Source of the DNA: Eopsaltria australis
Lineage: Eukaryota; Chordata; Aves; Passeriformes; Petroicidae
Length of the DNA: 64,000 nucleotides
Reading direction: 5' to 3'
Assembly (NCBI GenBank): GCA_034509425.1
Contig: JAVTVJ010011652.1
Coordinates: forward strand, 2,371,001-2,435,000
A program made the position numbers and the translations under genes. Shown here in pieces: positions 37,875 through 50,710 of the stretch (positions are counted from its first letter, which is position 1; every line of letters starts with the position of its first letter). The notes beneath the pieces were generated by a model. It saw only the letters and a program-made list of their open reading frames with translations, was not told the origin of the DNA and did not search any database.

Positions 37875-40229
37875 CTGGCAAAGCAGCATAATGTAACTAT
37901 CTTTTCTCATCTGTTTCTAAGGATAATCTGAAGGATTCAGGTGCTTTTTTATGTAAGTGTGTGTGTTAAGCTTCTTAATATTTAGAACAAAGCCACGTGT
38001 ACTCGTTTCTTATTTTGTTTTGCAACAGATTAGACTTTAGTCTTACTATTTATGTGTATTTTGTAGAATATTACTGTTCTACAGAATAGCAGCCTATTAA
38101 GAAAATCTTGCTTTCAAGAATCTCAGAAAATCAGATTTTGTTTTAAGAGATCCAGACTTCTTGATAGATCAAAGCCTCACAAATGTTTTATTCCCAAGGA
38201 GTCTGACTTGAAAGAATACAAAATTATTCTATTTCTTAGAAAGCACTAAACCCCCAAATCCTGGTAGATCAGAATGATTACACTATGCATTTTACTGAAT
38301 CAAGTGATTGATGTCTTTGCTGAATTTTAATTTTGCTTACTCTGAAAGAAAGATGACATGTGATTTTAAACACCAGTGTGATCATGTTGAAAATGCATGG
38401 TACAGGGAAAAGCCCAGCACAGCAGAAAGGTGAATCCAGGCCATCAGGCATTATTTGCTTGAAAATCAATCTTATCACAAGGGACAATGTGATCCCCAGG
38501 TGCAGGATGGCAGGACCATGGTGTGTGCAGAGAAAGAACCATATTCCTCTCTGGTGGGCCTGTGTACACTCCTCTGGACTGTTTAAAACTTGTGAGAGGG
38601 CAACACAGAGGGTCTGTGGTAGGGAGATCAGTCAGTGGGGCCTTCACAGCTCCTTATTTTCCTGCTGGTTCCACACAGGGCAGTGTGATGAGGAGGACTT
38701 GGCAGCCTCAGGCCATTGCACAAGCTGTAGGATGAAGCTGGTACAGAGCAAAAACTGTGTGGAGGGTTGGAAAGGCTCAAGGATGACTCAGAGAACTTCT
38801 CCTGCAGGCTTGGAAGACTTGAGGTACACCTGGTGTGGGGATCAGTTTTGTCAGAGACAGCCTGAATTCTGCTCACTGAGTTCTGGTGAATCTGAAGAAC
38901 TCCACCAGCACCATCAGCTTTCCCAGTCAGTTGCCTGCCTGGTTGTTTGCTGCAGTCCTTCAGGAGCACTGCTGCTCAAGCTGATTCCAAAAGATGGAAA
39001 ATGGGCCAGCTGTACCAGTGGCTGAGGGAGAGACATCAGGTTGCTGGAGGAGGGTGTGGTCAGGAGAAACAGAAGCCAGGAAATACTTAATATGTAGCTT
39101 TTGAGAATCCTGAAACTGGGAAGTGTAGGCTTGCCTGTTAGGACACTGGGACCACTGCTGGGTCATGGGGCTGTTGCAAGAAATCCCATATTGACATTAT
39201 TGGTTTTCGTCTGAGCAGGCGTGGTTAAGTCAGGATAACAATTAGAGCAGGTCACGAGAGAGTGGCATTTCCTTCCTGGAGGAGGGAGCATTTTACAAAA
39301 TGCTGTGACTTCATAGAAGTGATGGCTCTCAGTTGACCTGGGTTGGACAGTGGTTAAGCTGTGGAAGCCTGGGGCAGCCTTTTTTGTCAGAACTTTGTTC
39401 CAGGCTTTTTTATTTAATGGAACAACTTCTCCCATTTCCTTTTCTGTTTTCTACCTCCCCTTTTCTCTCATTTCTTTATGAACGAGAGATATCAGTCAGT
39501 TTTGAAGAAATTGTACAAAAACTGTGTGCTGATACTTCTAAGCCATGATCTCATCTCTGAAGAATGAGTGCAAGATAAAAATGTGAACACCAGCTTTAAA
39601 AATGAGAATAACAAACCTTAAATCATAGCTAAACTGCTTAGTATCTTACTCATACTTTTTCAATATTATCAAGGTACAAGAAAAAGCAAAACAAGCTGGT
39701 TTAACTCTTTCCCCTTGTGGAGTGATATCCGTATGGCTCTCATGCCTCTTGCTGAATGCACAAGATATTTTTCACCAGAAAATAACAGCAACATGATCAT
39801 GTTGTTTAGCTGTAGTGTACTCTTTGTGACTCTTCCACCCACACTGTGCTCAAGGAAGACTTTATTTAGTTCGTACAGTGCAAAAGGTATTTAAAGAAAA
39901 AGAGTTATTTTGCTTTCTTCCAAAATAAGCACTTCTAAATAACAATAAGTGCCAGGGGATTGTTTCTAGAATGCTATATATTCCTTTTTCATCTCTAGTT
40001 TAGGATACCTGAATAGATTCTGAGTTGTATAGCAGGGTAAAAATTTTAGCCTTGAATCAGAACAATGAGATTAACACCAAATACCATCCTGGTGTAAAGA
40101 GATTTTGTTTACAATAATGTCTGCTCTTCATATGTCTTTACTCTGGAGTAGATTACATCTGACTCTTAAATCTCCTGCATAATTTACTGCAGCCTGTATT
40201 TTTAAGTTTAATTTTATGTGCATGCTGCT

Positions 40230-40700
40230 CTAGTCTGCCGCTGCAGCTCTCCTGGCTGAACGATGAGAGATACAGCAGTGATAATCTCTCGCACATGTGA
40301 AAAATGGAGGAATGTACTCAGAGAACAGAAAGTCCACATACCAACAAGCAGCTTCTGTGTCAGCAGCTGCTGGAACAAAAAAACGAATGATCATCATTGC
40401 AAGCCTTTTGAGGGTGTCTGGGGAAGCCAGGAAGGGGTTAACAGCATCTATGGGTGTGTGTCCATAGGCTGCACTCTGCACATCAAATCAAATATTTATG
40501 AATGAAGGTCAGATGTGCCCCTTTCAGGAGGCTGTCCCCTAACTGTTTACAAAATACAGCTTGAAAAAACACGGCCAGGTTGAGTTACAACCTGATGTCT
40601 CTGATGTGTCAGAAATGTGACATCATGGCTTGTGCCTCCGTGTTGGTGGGGTTCAGCCCAACTCCCCACTTGAGCCTCAAAAGCTATTAATAGTAACACA
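40230..40700. promoter_or_regulatory. Candidate cis-regulatory block upstream of the 42.9-kb start
   Basis: Unlike the surrounding AT-rich filler, this block has several recognisable factor sites close together. There is an E-box in a palindromic setting (CAGCAGCTGCTGG, near 40360), a perfect MEF2 consensus CTATTAATAG at 40684-40693, and a CRE/ATF-like TGACATCA at 40618-40625. Both strands stay open for about 80 codons at 40230-40505, but neither frame resembles a protein family, so I read it as non-coding. ABLIM1 is known to be expressed in muscle, which would fit MEF2 and E-box sites. This is inference only. Confidence 0.25.
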
Positions 40701-40849
40701 CTGAGTCATAGGAGCAAGAATGTCAGACTGCCTGTGCTGTGCTGCTCTTACACGTTGGACTGCTAACAATAGAAAGCCAGCCTAGATTTGTTAGAATAGA
40801 ATAACTATTTTTTTCCATGCATGTGCCTGTATCTCCTACTCTTTTTTTT

Positions 40850-40867
40850 TTCTCTCTCTCTCTCTCT
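40850..40867 (+). repeat. (TC)n microsatellite after a T run
   Basis: Nine T residues followed by about eight TC units and TAG. Pyrimidine-rich and ending in AG, so it could mimic a splice acceptor. Confidence 0.9.
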
Positions 40868-42370
40868 TAGTGATTTATTTATTAAAGAATGTCACTGAAT
40901 AAGAGATACCTCCTGGGTGAGGCAGACTGGCTTGTTTAATTTATTCCCGTTGTTCTGGGTGGCATTTATACAAAACATCTAGAATTTATTTACTGCAAAT
41001 ATTTTTAACGCAGTGTGCGTGGTCTGATTTTGTTTCCAGCAGGTATCAGCCATCTGCTGCTCTGTCTGGCTGATGCCTACAGCTTTTTTCTTTACATTAA
41101 TATCTCTCTCCCTATGTAGAGTAGCATGGAGAAGGAATTCCCTTGTGGAGGTGCAAGCAGTGTGAATGTAGAGTGCAGTATGAATGTAACTTCACTTCAT
41201 GTGACATCATGTAACAAAAAGCACATTTTGCACTGAGATGTGGTCAAGTTGAGGCTTTTTCTCAATGAATCTGTCCCTAATTTAGCCCAAAATATCTTTA
41301 TATTTGACCCAGTTCTCTGCTACTGATATCACCTCTATCTTTGACAAGTCAATTCAGTTCTGCTTGCCATTTTCTCTGCCTTTAAACCACAACTACAAAA
41401 TTCACTCTCTAGGCAAAGGCATGAACGACATAGGTTTGTTTTGGGGCAGTCACTGGTAGCTAACTAAAATGAGGAATTAAGTAATAGTAGTAGTGATAGA
41501 GGCTCTCCAAAATCTGGATACTGACAGTATAAATGTATTTAAAAAATAGAAGTGGCTTTTAAGGGGGATTAGTCATATTTCCAATCTTTTCTTCACAACT
41601 GTGAATAAAAGTATGCTTGTAAAATAAAAGCTTTGTTTCTCCTGACTCTGACCTGCATCTTTTAATAGAAAGCAGAACCTTGCTATATGATGATGAGACT
41701 TGACAATATTCTCAAGGGTTGGTTTGTTTATTTTTCAGCCTTAGGTTACTGACCAGTCCTTTCTCAGTAGAGTTTAGTGCCTGGAAAACCACAGATTGGC
41801 AGGTCAGTTTGATGTCCAGGTTCAACACTGGTGCTTTGTCCTGTTGGGGATGTGTTGGGGGGTGAAATTCCTATGTCAGTGCTGCTGTTTCAATACACTT
41901 CTGTCTTCTTAGTTCCATGAGTACCTGTGGCTGTTATCCACAAAGAAATGACTTAGGAGGAATTATCATTTACAATTATTTGGTATTTCAGAATACAGCA
42001 CTTACCTTGACCCATAGCAAGCATTTGTGGCACTGCTTGGCTTCAGAAACCAATTGCTCACTGAGCAGTGATAGTTGTCATTTTTATTATTTTTATTGTT
42101 GTTTCAAGTAGAGAATAGATAGGTATTCCCATCTTGCACGGGCTCTGTGCTACTCTAACCTGTTCTATGGTCAGTAGGCACTGAGAGACCATTTATTAGC
42201 ATGTTTTGTGGTCTAGTAATTGCTTTTAAAAGCTAAATCCAGGAGTGGATAAACTGCTCACCATAGAAAAACCCGTGTGCAGCAGCCTGCCTCAGCACTT
42301 GCCTGTGCTCATCTTTGTTTCCCCTCTTGATCCTGGCTCAGTTTGAGTAAATAAAATAATAGGAAACTCA

Positions 42371-42610
42371 TAAATACCACTTTAGCTTTGTGTGTGCATT
42401 GGAAGAGCTCTCCTGCTCTCACTCTCATCTCCCTCGCAGCCTCTTGCCAGTCATTCGGGAGCGAATTCCAGCGGCAGCTCGGCTGTGCGAGGGCAGAGGA
42501 ATACAAGGTGGTGTCAGGGGCTGGAGATGAGGCAGCTGCAATCCAGCATTTGTTCCCAGCGGCAGCTGGAGCTGGTGCTGCTTCCAACACAAGGGGCAGA
42601 ATCCACGGCA
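42371..42610 (+). promoter_or_regulatory. Candidate promoter / 5' UTR region of the short ABLIM1 start
   Basis: A TATA-like CATAAATACC at about 42369-42378 is followed by a patch that is CpG-enriched for this window: six CpGs between about 42435 and 42490, two more near 42559 and 42604. The rest of the window is strongly CpG-depleted. The patch lies 300-450 bp upstream of the MVKEK start, so it could supply its promoter and leader. The inference rests on composition and position only. A 27-T tract at 42778-42804 lies between the patch and the ATG. Confidence 0.3.
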
Positions 42611-42766
42611 GGGATGAGCTGCCATTAGCCATAGGAAAAGACCACAGTGGGAAGAGATAAGAGGCACAAGAAGGAAAGAGACAGTGATGAGCAATCGGAC
42701 CTGATCAGACCTTGAAGGAAATCTGACCAGGGGAGATTATTATCTGGAATAAGCTGCCTTTTTTCT

Positions 42767-42777
<11 letters not shown>

Positions 42778-42804
<27 letters not shown>
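42778..42804 (+). repeat. 27-base poly(T) tract
   Basis: Uninterrupted T run within a longer pyrimidine tract that begins near 42758. No minus-strand polyadenylation signal lies in the next 40 bases. Confidence 0.9.
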
Positions 42805-42809
<5 letters not shown>

Positions 42810-42900
42810 CACCTCAGCCAAACACTGCTGGAAAAGAGATTGTGCTTAAATTACTTCAGCTAATTCTTGCTGCTTCCACCACGAAGAAAAATTGTTTGCC

Positions 42901-42916
42901 ATGGTGAAAGAAAAAG
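42901..42916 (+). CDS. ABLIM1: Candidate short alternative first exon of ABLIM1
   Basis: The ATG is in a near-ideal context (TTTGCCATGG) and is followed by Val-Lys-Glu-Lys plus one base, then the possible donor AAAG|GTAATT. The donor is phase 1, so splicing to 59457 would give MVKEK joined directly to VAHPQ of the LIM exon. Without splicing the frame stops after ten codons. An in-frame TAA at 42847-42849 limits upstream coding. A CpG-enriched, TATA-like stretch about 400-500 bp upstream could be its promoter. ABLIM1 is known to have alternative N-termini, but I cannot confirm this one from memory. The exon is tiny and the phase match has a one-in-three chance of being accidental. Confidence 0.4.
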
Positions 42917-44808
42917 GTAATTATGTTTATTGATAGACTGGAGCTGAAACCTAATGTGCCAGCCACAGTCACCTGAGGTTTAAACCTTCACATTTAAGAT
43001 GAGCATGCTGTGATTGGCAGTTGTTGTTTTCCTTTCAGTAAAAATGGTGTGTGAAACCCTGCAGTGGATTGCATTGATTATCTTTGTACCTGCTTTAATA
43101 AGGGTAGAATGTGGAACACATCTAATTTAGTGTGTCTGCACAGCGGGATCCCCTCTGTGTGTACATGTTTGTCTGGGGTTTTTTTCTGTGATTTAACCCA
43201 AGTTGACAGTTCCTTACCTGTATTTGCTACAGTTCAAGTAGTTTGGACCTCTGAAGTTTAAAATTTTAAAGATAAACATTGATATAGTCAATTCTGGACT
43301 TGAGAGGGTATATTTTAAATTTTAATGGATAAATGGATTAGATGAGGTCTTGCAAAATGTTTGAATTTTGCAGCAGTAAATTAGGTATCAGTTTCAGTTA
43401 CCTGTAAGTAACATTTTAAGCCTCCTACAGAAGAATTTGGTAGTTTACAGAATTTAAAGATGGTTGTGGGGTCTTTCCTTGCAGTAATTCTGGTCTGTGT
43501 CATTTATTGTATTATGAAGAGGTGAGATACATTCTGAGTTGTATTTGAATGTGCTGGATGTGGTTTGGGGGCATTACATTATCACATATTGATTCAGACT
43601 CAATCTCTTTTTCTGTGAAGAGGGGAGCCTGTGTTCTTTACTTTTGAGGACTCGGTAAAAATAATGTGGGACAAATTCAAACTAGGAAACAAACAGAAAT
43701 AAGACAGAAGAGTAATGCTGAGTAAGAGTGAGCAGTTTTGAAGCTTTGAACACCCATGCTAAGGCTTTTTTATAATGTTGTAAATAAAAAGGGAGTGCAA
43801 TTAGCTTCAGAGATGTTTAGATTGAGGAGAGCAGGACAAATACCTCATATATGACAAATGCCTGCCACAGTGTGTCTTACTTATCAGGAGGATTGTAGTT
43901 ACAGCCATTATCCAGTCTATTGATAATTTTTGTTGATGAAAGGCAGTGACCCAGCATAAATTTTACTGGCTACTTAGTAGCTTCAGGATGGATCTCTTAT
44001 TTCAGATTTACAGGATTATTTTTATAATGTCAGTCATGAACTGATGACCTGATAGCCCATCAGAAAGCCATGCCAGGGGTGGTTTAAATAGGAATTTCAC
44101 CCCAAATTCTGGAAAGTGCAGGTTTCAGAATTATTTGAATGAACTATGTCAGTCATCTTTTCAGAAAAATAAGTGCATTATCATTCAGTTTATCATAACT
44201 GCTGTTTGTTTTGTAAGATACATTTCAAAACTAGGCTGCTGGTTTTCTTGAAGTGTACATAAAATATGTGTAGCATTCAGGTTTGGTCCTTTTATGTGTT
44301 TCTGTCCCTGCCCCCAGCTGGTGTTGAGTTGGTTGGATTCCCTGTGTTATGAGGGGTTGTAACAGAAGAATACTCAATGAATTCAGTTTTAGCATCTTGC
44401 ACCATGAGAGTTGTCATTTACCTGCAAAAAAATTAAAATGAGCCCATCACTTTTGTAAAAAATGGGAGAAAAAAAGCTTCACAGAATAGCAGGAAAAGTT
44501 GACAATAAATGCTTGAAAGTCTGCAAAAGACTTGTGTTTAAATTGCTTCCTTTCCCCCTCCCCACCAAGTTTAATGCATTATTTACAATGAGTATTAATA
44601 TTGATGTTGGATACAAATATTTTTTTTCCTGTTCATGGAGATAATGGACTAAAATAACTAAATGCTCTCTTTAATTTTGGAGTGCAATTACTGATATTTC
44701 GTATCTCATGGCTGCAGAGGGAGAAAGGATGGTATCTGTTAAATATTTTGATTTTATATGTCATTACTTTCAAATAATTTCCCCAACAATTTTTTAACTC
44801 TTTTGTTC

Positions 44809-44925
44809 TACCTTGGTTTTCTTTTTCCATTTTTTTTGGTGGGGATTTTTGGTTGCTTTGTTTGTTTCTTTGGGTTTTTGTTTTGTTTTGTTTGTTTTTT
44901 TCTATTTTTTTTTCTCCTCTGCTTT
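44809..44925 (+). repeat. T-rich / (TTTTG)n low-complexity tract
   Basis: Long runs of T interrupted by G, including TTTTGTTTTGTTTTG units. Apparent open frames here encode only Phe/Leu/Cys-rich low-complexity peptide and are not genes. Confidence 0.85.
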
Positions 44926-46870
44926 AGTCAGAAGGTCAGGAGTTATTGCTGTAAATGTCACTTTCTACAGTGATACTCTTGCAAAATGCAGTCAGTACAA
45001 TCCAGCTGGTGCCCTCCCTTCCAGCCACTGCTGGAGCTGTGGTTTGAACAGGCTGAAAATGCAGTTCAGGCCAGTGTCATTTCATAGACATGTTAAGTAG
45101 ACACTGGAGGGGCTGGTTTCAGCTAGAAAAATGCAACTCCAATTCACTGAATTGCAAAATGGTTGGTAACAGTTTTTAGCAAATTAGCATGCTTCATTAT
45201 GCTCATATTGTAGAATGATTTCAGTGTCTGCCTGGTTAGTTCATACACAAAAAAAAATCCTGAGGCCAGGGTGTTTTCTGCTGACACCAAACGGCGCTTC
45301 CTAAATTATGTCTGACTGATACCACATTTTCATGTCTCTGTGTACTTATCTATTTCCAATTACGAGCCCTTATTATCTAGTTACTCAGCTAAATAATTGT
45401 CACTGTGCTGCATCCAAGGGGGACTTTCTCTCTTCGTATCCTTTAACAGAAAGAAAGTTTACGTGTGCTTATGTGTGTCTTGTTATTCATTCTCTCAGGC
45501 AATTTAAAGCCTGTATTGAATAATCTGCATTCTTGCTGCTTCTATGTTGAGGTCAGTGTGTGGGATGTGAGCCTGCTAGCCAGGTCTGTGTGTGTTACAA
45601 GTGTTGAAGCTTCATTTTTGCCCCCATTAGTTCATATAAACTGAGGATTTAGCCCTGATTCTTGATTTCTTGAGTAGTTGATGAGAAGGCTGTCCTGGCA
45701 TTCAAGTGCTAGTCTGTGAAACCATATTGGTAATCAGCTTTGTACCTGATGAGATCTTGGGCAGGATCATCCATGGGCAAACCTGTGAAAATGGATTAGT
45801 AACTGTCCATGCCACGCTTCTCCATAGTTGGGGGGATAAAAGGAGAAAATGTGAAGGGTTGAAGATTTTTTGGATTAAAGAAGTGGGCACAGAGGCTTAA
45901 TGATTTCTGTTCTTCATATACTGATTCTGCTGAAGGGGTGGTGCTGGCACCTACTGGGTACCACGTTGCAGTGGGCTTGGTCATGTTTCCAGGTTCTCAC
46001 AACTTCTCTGTAGGTGTTCACTGTGCTGGCTTTCCCAGGAAGCCACACAGAAGGTGCAGGTCACCAAAATGGTACCATATTTCCTATATTGTTTGGCCCA
46101 TGGTCTGGTTCAGTCTTGCAGAGAGATTTTGTTCTCTGTTGTTTTTTCTTCCTACTTTTGATAAAGCATGACAGCAATATCCCTTCAGGTTATGACCAAG
46201 AGGACTGGTTTTGTGCTTGCACTAGCTCCTACCTTTTTCCCTTCCATTTGCCAATCCCAAGAGCTGTGAGTCCCCAAAGGAGTTTTGAGTCCTTTTCTGT
46301 TGTTGTAATGTAACTGCTTTAGATGGGACTTTCCTTGAACAGTATGTATATGTTACCTATCTACTAATTTAAATGTGTTCTCTCTTGGGAATCAGTGCTC
46401 TGTGTTTTTGCAGTCTTAATATTTATTCCCTGTGTTAATCAAGAAAATGTTGAGTAATGGGATTTGGGCCCTAACACTGTCTCAGTGTCATGGTTGTTGA
46501 AGAAATACAGTCTTGATTTGAACTCATGACTTTAGAACTTTTTAACCCCAGGTGACCTGGGAAAGTCTCCAAGTTTGTTGATTTTGGAGCACATGGCAAG
46601 ATTATGCAATCACACATTGGCAGGGGAAGAACAGGGGAGTTAATTTTCCTTTTGCTTCAGTTTACTTAGTTTCAAATTTGGTTCTGCTTGGCAGTTTGTT
46701 TTTGGGGCTGGGCATTTGGGCTTTTTTTTTTTTTTATTACAGGCATGTGCTGCCTTGTGCAAACCACAGAAAAGGTATTTTATAAATATGCATAGTAGTA
46801 GTAGTTGAAAAAATACAGTTGTAGTTAAAGTACTAAACAATAGAACAGTTTTGTGTTAGAGGCTCTCAAG

Positions 46871-46980
46871 GTGACCTTGGGGAGGTAATTTGATCTTTCC
46901 TTGTGTTAATCTGTAAAATGAGGATAAGAACATTCCTCTTGTCTCCCTTGATTATTTGAATTAGAGGTCTTTGGAGCAGA
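46871..46980 (+). mobile_element. MIR-like SINE remnant
   Basis: GTGACCTTGGGGAGGTAATT, then TGATCTTTCCTTGTG, then AATCTGTAAAATGAGGATAA matches the MIR core-to-tail order well. This is the best preserved MIR candidate in the window. Confidence 0.7.
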
Positions 46981-47052
46981 GTTTCTTTTACCTTGCTTCA
47001 TAGCTGTGACAAGGCACTCTTAGTGTTGGGATTTCACTACTTCTACTTGTAC

Positions 47053-47069
47053 AAAAAAAAAAAAAAAAA
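47053..47069 (+). repeat. 17-base poly(A) tract
   Basis: Simple A run. There is no AATAAA just upstream, so nothing suggests a retrocopy. Confidence 0.9.
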
Positions 47070-48114
47070 GAATATCCAGTGCTATGTTATTATCTTATAA
47101 ACATCTTATTACTTTTTAAAGGCAATGAAATTGTAAAGGAGTTATGTTTCTATTGGCATATTATGGCATTGCTTTTCTGTACTTTCTCTTTCTAAATTTA
47201 TTTTTAATATTAGGTTTCAAATTGCAGTTCTGGTGTGCAGCATTCATACTGAGAGAAACAAAAATAACCAAGGAGGTGCCAGCTCAGACACTGCATGTTT
47301 ACTGGAGATTTAATTTTTTTTAAAATAGCACTTAGTTCACATGAGGGTACAAATCCTCATATCCAAAGAGTTGGGCAAGCTCAGTGTGCAGTCCTGCCAT
47401 GCCTGATCACTTCCCATGTTTCCCAGTAGTGGAATTCCATACATTCCTTGCATCCCAGCTGGGTGTAGGAGCCAGCTCTCTGAAGATACGATGGCAGATA
47501 TTTTATACTGAGAAATGGGAGAACTTTTGCTATTGATCTCACTGGAGGGGAGGGCTTAGGAGGTTTAGACATTAAATTTGAGACCACAGAGTTCATGTGT
47601 TCAGGTGGTGGTAGAGGCAGTCCTTCCTCCAACTGAAACAATGAGTGGTGTGAGCAAAAAAACCCCAGTTTTGACAAGGGGAGGTTCAATCAACTTCATT
47701 TTCTCACAATTAACAAAGTTCTAATTGGCTTTGAAGATAAAAGAAAGCAAACACATGCTCAGAGAAACACACCTCAAGTTCTCTCTGGACACTTCTCCTT
47801 CACCTTGCTGGTCTCCAGTCCATGTCACTCATTATCCTCAGTACCTTTCGTGAGGTGTGGGTGGTGCAGGACACTGGTACCAGTCCATTGCTGTTCCTTG
47901 TATTGTTCTGCTCCTTTTTACTTACACAGTTATTTCCATGGGAGTTCCTCTGCTGGCCACAGTCCATTTGGAGTTGTACCTCCTCCCAAGTCTCTTTGCC
48001 TGTCCTTGGAGCAGCTAATTTGCCTCAGCATTTTTCCTACCCTGGCATAATTTTTGTTTCTCTCTCCCCCATGCTTTGGTGTCTTCTCTGTCCTGGCTTT
48101 GTCTCCTGTGTCTT

Positions 48115-48320
48115 ACAGAATCCCAGAGCGGGTCAGGTTGGGAGGGATCCCAGTGGCTCATCTGGTCCAACTTCCCTGCCCAAGCAGGGTCATCCCAGAG
48201 CAGAGGGCACAGGATTGTGTCTGGATGTTCTTGAACATCTCCAGTGAGGGAGACTCCACAGCTCCTCTGGGCAGCCTGTGCCAGTGCACAGTGAAGTGCT
48301 CTGGTCTCTCTCTCATGTCT
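48115..48320 (-). mobile_element. CR1 LINE 3'-end fragment
   Basis: ACAGAATCCCAGAG, GGTTGGGAGGGATCCCAGTG, CATCTGGTCCAACTTCC, AAGCAGGGTCATCCCAGAGC and GAGACTCCACAGCTCCTCTG mark the antisense CR1 3' UTR. It is 5' truncated near 48320. Open frames crossing it on both strands are repeat-derived and not genes. Confidence 0.85.
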
Positions 48321-50710
48321 CCTGCTGTTTGTCCTTTTAATCTTTACCACTTGTTGGTTTGTCTGTGTTTTTGCAGAGGCTCTCTGTGCTCCTCTGTCTC
48401 TGTTTTGCTGTGCAATGGGTCAGTTTTGCCATTTGCTGAACTGGTTGGACCAACAGTGACCAGCACAATCCCATCCTTCGCCACCTCCTACACAAGTCAC
48501 CACTGCAGCACCATCACTACCAAAGCCCTGCTGGTTCTGATGAATACAATTGATTGGAATAAAAAATTATATGGTTGCTTTCCTTGGATGAGAATTCAAA
48601 AGGCAACAGTTCTATAGATGGACTCTTGGCATAGTAAAATTGCTTAAAAATATGTTAAGCTAGGGCAGAAAAATATTTTTCCAAAGGCGAGGTAGGAATC
48701 TTGGTAGAAAAGAATTTGCAAGCTAGGATGATAATTTTCCTGCTACTGTAGAAGAGTCAATTATTTTTGTAGGAAAATTAATGGGTACCAGGGGAGAAGA
48801 CCAAGTTCCACTAATCAAAATGTCTTGTGCCCTTTGGGTGGGAGAAGCCAGGGAACGGGATTTTTTTTTGTTCTGGGGGCAATCCATAGCTAATTTAAAA
48901 AGGATTATTTATAACAAAGTTGGTTTTCCACTTCGAGGACAGCCAGTATCCCCAAAAGAATGATTAATCCTTGCCTTCGTTGAGCCTGGATAACTTTCAG
49001 GCTCACTAGGGATCTGTCTAAGGAGAACACTTAGGCATTGTCTTAAGCCTGTTCTGTTCAGCAGAGTGTCTTCTTAGTTGAGTCTAATTGAATCATTGGG
49101 ATTTAAAGCTAAGTAAGTTCTTCAGTGTTGCCCCAAAGTTGGACCCAATTTTTAGAGGCTGTGTGACATTTTTGAAAAACATTAATGTATTTTATTAATG
49201 GTGGTCATTTTGTGTTGTAAGCGACAACAATGAGAGAAATAATTCTGGATTTTTTATCATAAAGTGATATAAACCCAAAAATGATAGAAGCCATGTGTCA
49301 ATCAATCATACACATGACCTATTATTAATATCAGCTGTTCAGAAGTGAAATGTAGTTACTCTTATGCTATACAAGAGAATAATAGACAAGGTTCTATAAA
49401 CATTGTCAACAGGGTGGGTATTTCCCTAATTCCCACTGCTGTTAGTACCACTTCAGTATCACAGATATCAGTTTAATCTATAAGGATATATTCTAGAACC
49501 ATGTTTTAGTTGAGGATCTGGTTCAGAAGCAGGATCTTAAAATGATATCTAATTAAAGAAGTGATCCAAATAGAAATGAAGCCTTGTAGAACATTGAGTG
49601 TTATTTTTTATTGCTGCTGGATCGAACAAGAGTTGATGAATATGAACAATGTTTGTTCAAAGAAGCAGTGGCATTTGTATTTTCTTTTCTCCAAAAGCAC
49701 CTCAAAACAGGATTTGGTGGATTTGAGGGTGTCTACTTGCTATCCAGGAGTTGAGGTGCTAGCCAGAGGAACAGGCTGTGTTCAGGTGTCAGTGCATTCT
49801 CTGTGATAGTCCATTTACCATATAATTGTAACACTTGATGGTCTTTGGGAGCACAGTTATTTATTGTTGAAGTAATATATCTCAAGAAACTGACTTCTAT
49901 GCTGCAATGTTTTTAAGGTGTGGGTGCCAACATGGGCAATTAAGCTTGGGGCAGGGCCTCTGAAATGTCTGCTTTATGAGATCTGTACATGGCAAACTAT
50001 CCTGGGCATCAGGAGCTCTGTGAAGACTTGTGTTGCTCATGAATGTGGCTCTCTGGTTTCAGTTTGAGGCTCTGTAGCTCAGTGCTTAGAAATGCCAGAA
50101 GTGAGGGTGGTACTGAATGATGGGCATTTACAAGATCCTTGATTGAAGGGGGGTTTCTAAGCACAGAGCTGCTGTGGTTTAAAGGGGTTGGCTGAGGACA
50201 GGTCTCTGCAAGGATCTTGTGCAAAACCCTTGGGGAGATTCTTGGTGGTAACTGAGGGGAGATTTTACTACAGATTCTGTTTTGATAGCATCTGGGAGAC
50301 CACTGACTTGAGTAGGTCGGTGTTCCTCCTCAGATAATCTCAGGGTAAACAGTGGGAGAATTGATTTTTAAAATTAGCATTTTTATATTGACTTACTTCA
50401 GAAGAGAATTTCATTCATTTCACTGTATGTAATACTCATGCAGCCTCAAAAAAGGATGCATAGGGGAACTGTGAGGAGCTTGTTGCTGGAATCCCCATGT
50501 GGGATGCTGTTTGGGTAGCTGAGCAGCCTGATAGACATTTGAGTGCTATTATGGGTAACCACCACTCATCAGGAAGCCAGAATTTCCATGCTGTCTGGAA
50601 AAAACAATTGTTTTTTCTGCTAACTTCAGCAACTTGCTTTCATGTAGCCTTGAGGATCCTTAAGGATTTGCACTGAATAATTTGACTTTTCTGTTTATTC
50701 ATTGTTTTGA

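Noticed and set aside
40850..40871. Pyrimidine tract ending TAG as a splice acceptor
   Set aside because: It is a (TC)n microsatellite, and the sequence after it has an early stop in all useful frames and no ABLIM1 similarity.
44758..45100. Phe-rich hydrophobic open frames that look like membrane segments
   Set aside because: Encoded by a T-rich (TTTTG)n low-complexity tract. The hydrophobicity is a by-product of poly(T).
48054..48617. 187-codon + strand open frame
   Set aside because: It runs through an antisense CR1 tail (48115-48320), so the frame is repeat-derived.
50065..50140. tRNA-like A box (TAGCTCAGTGCTTAG)
   Set aside because: No matching B box (GGTTCGAATCC-like) follows at the right distance and no cloverleaf can be formed, so it is not a tRNA gene.
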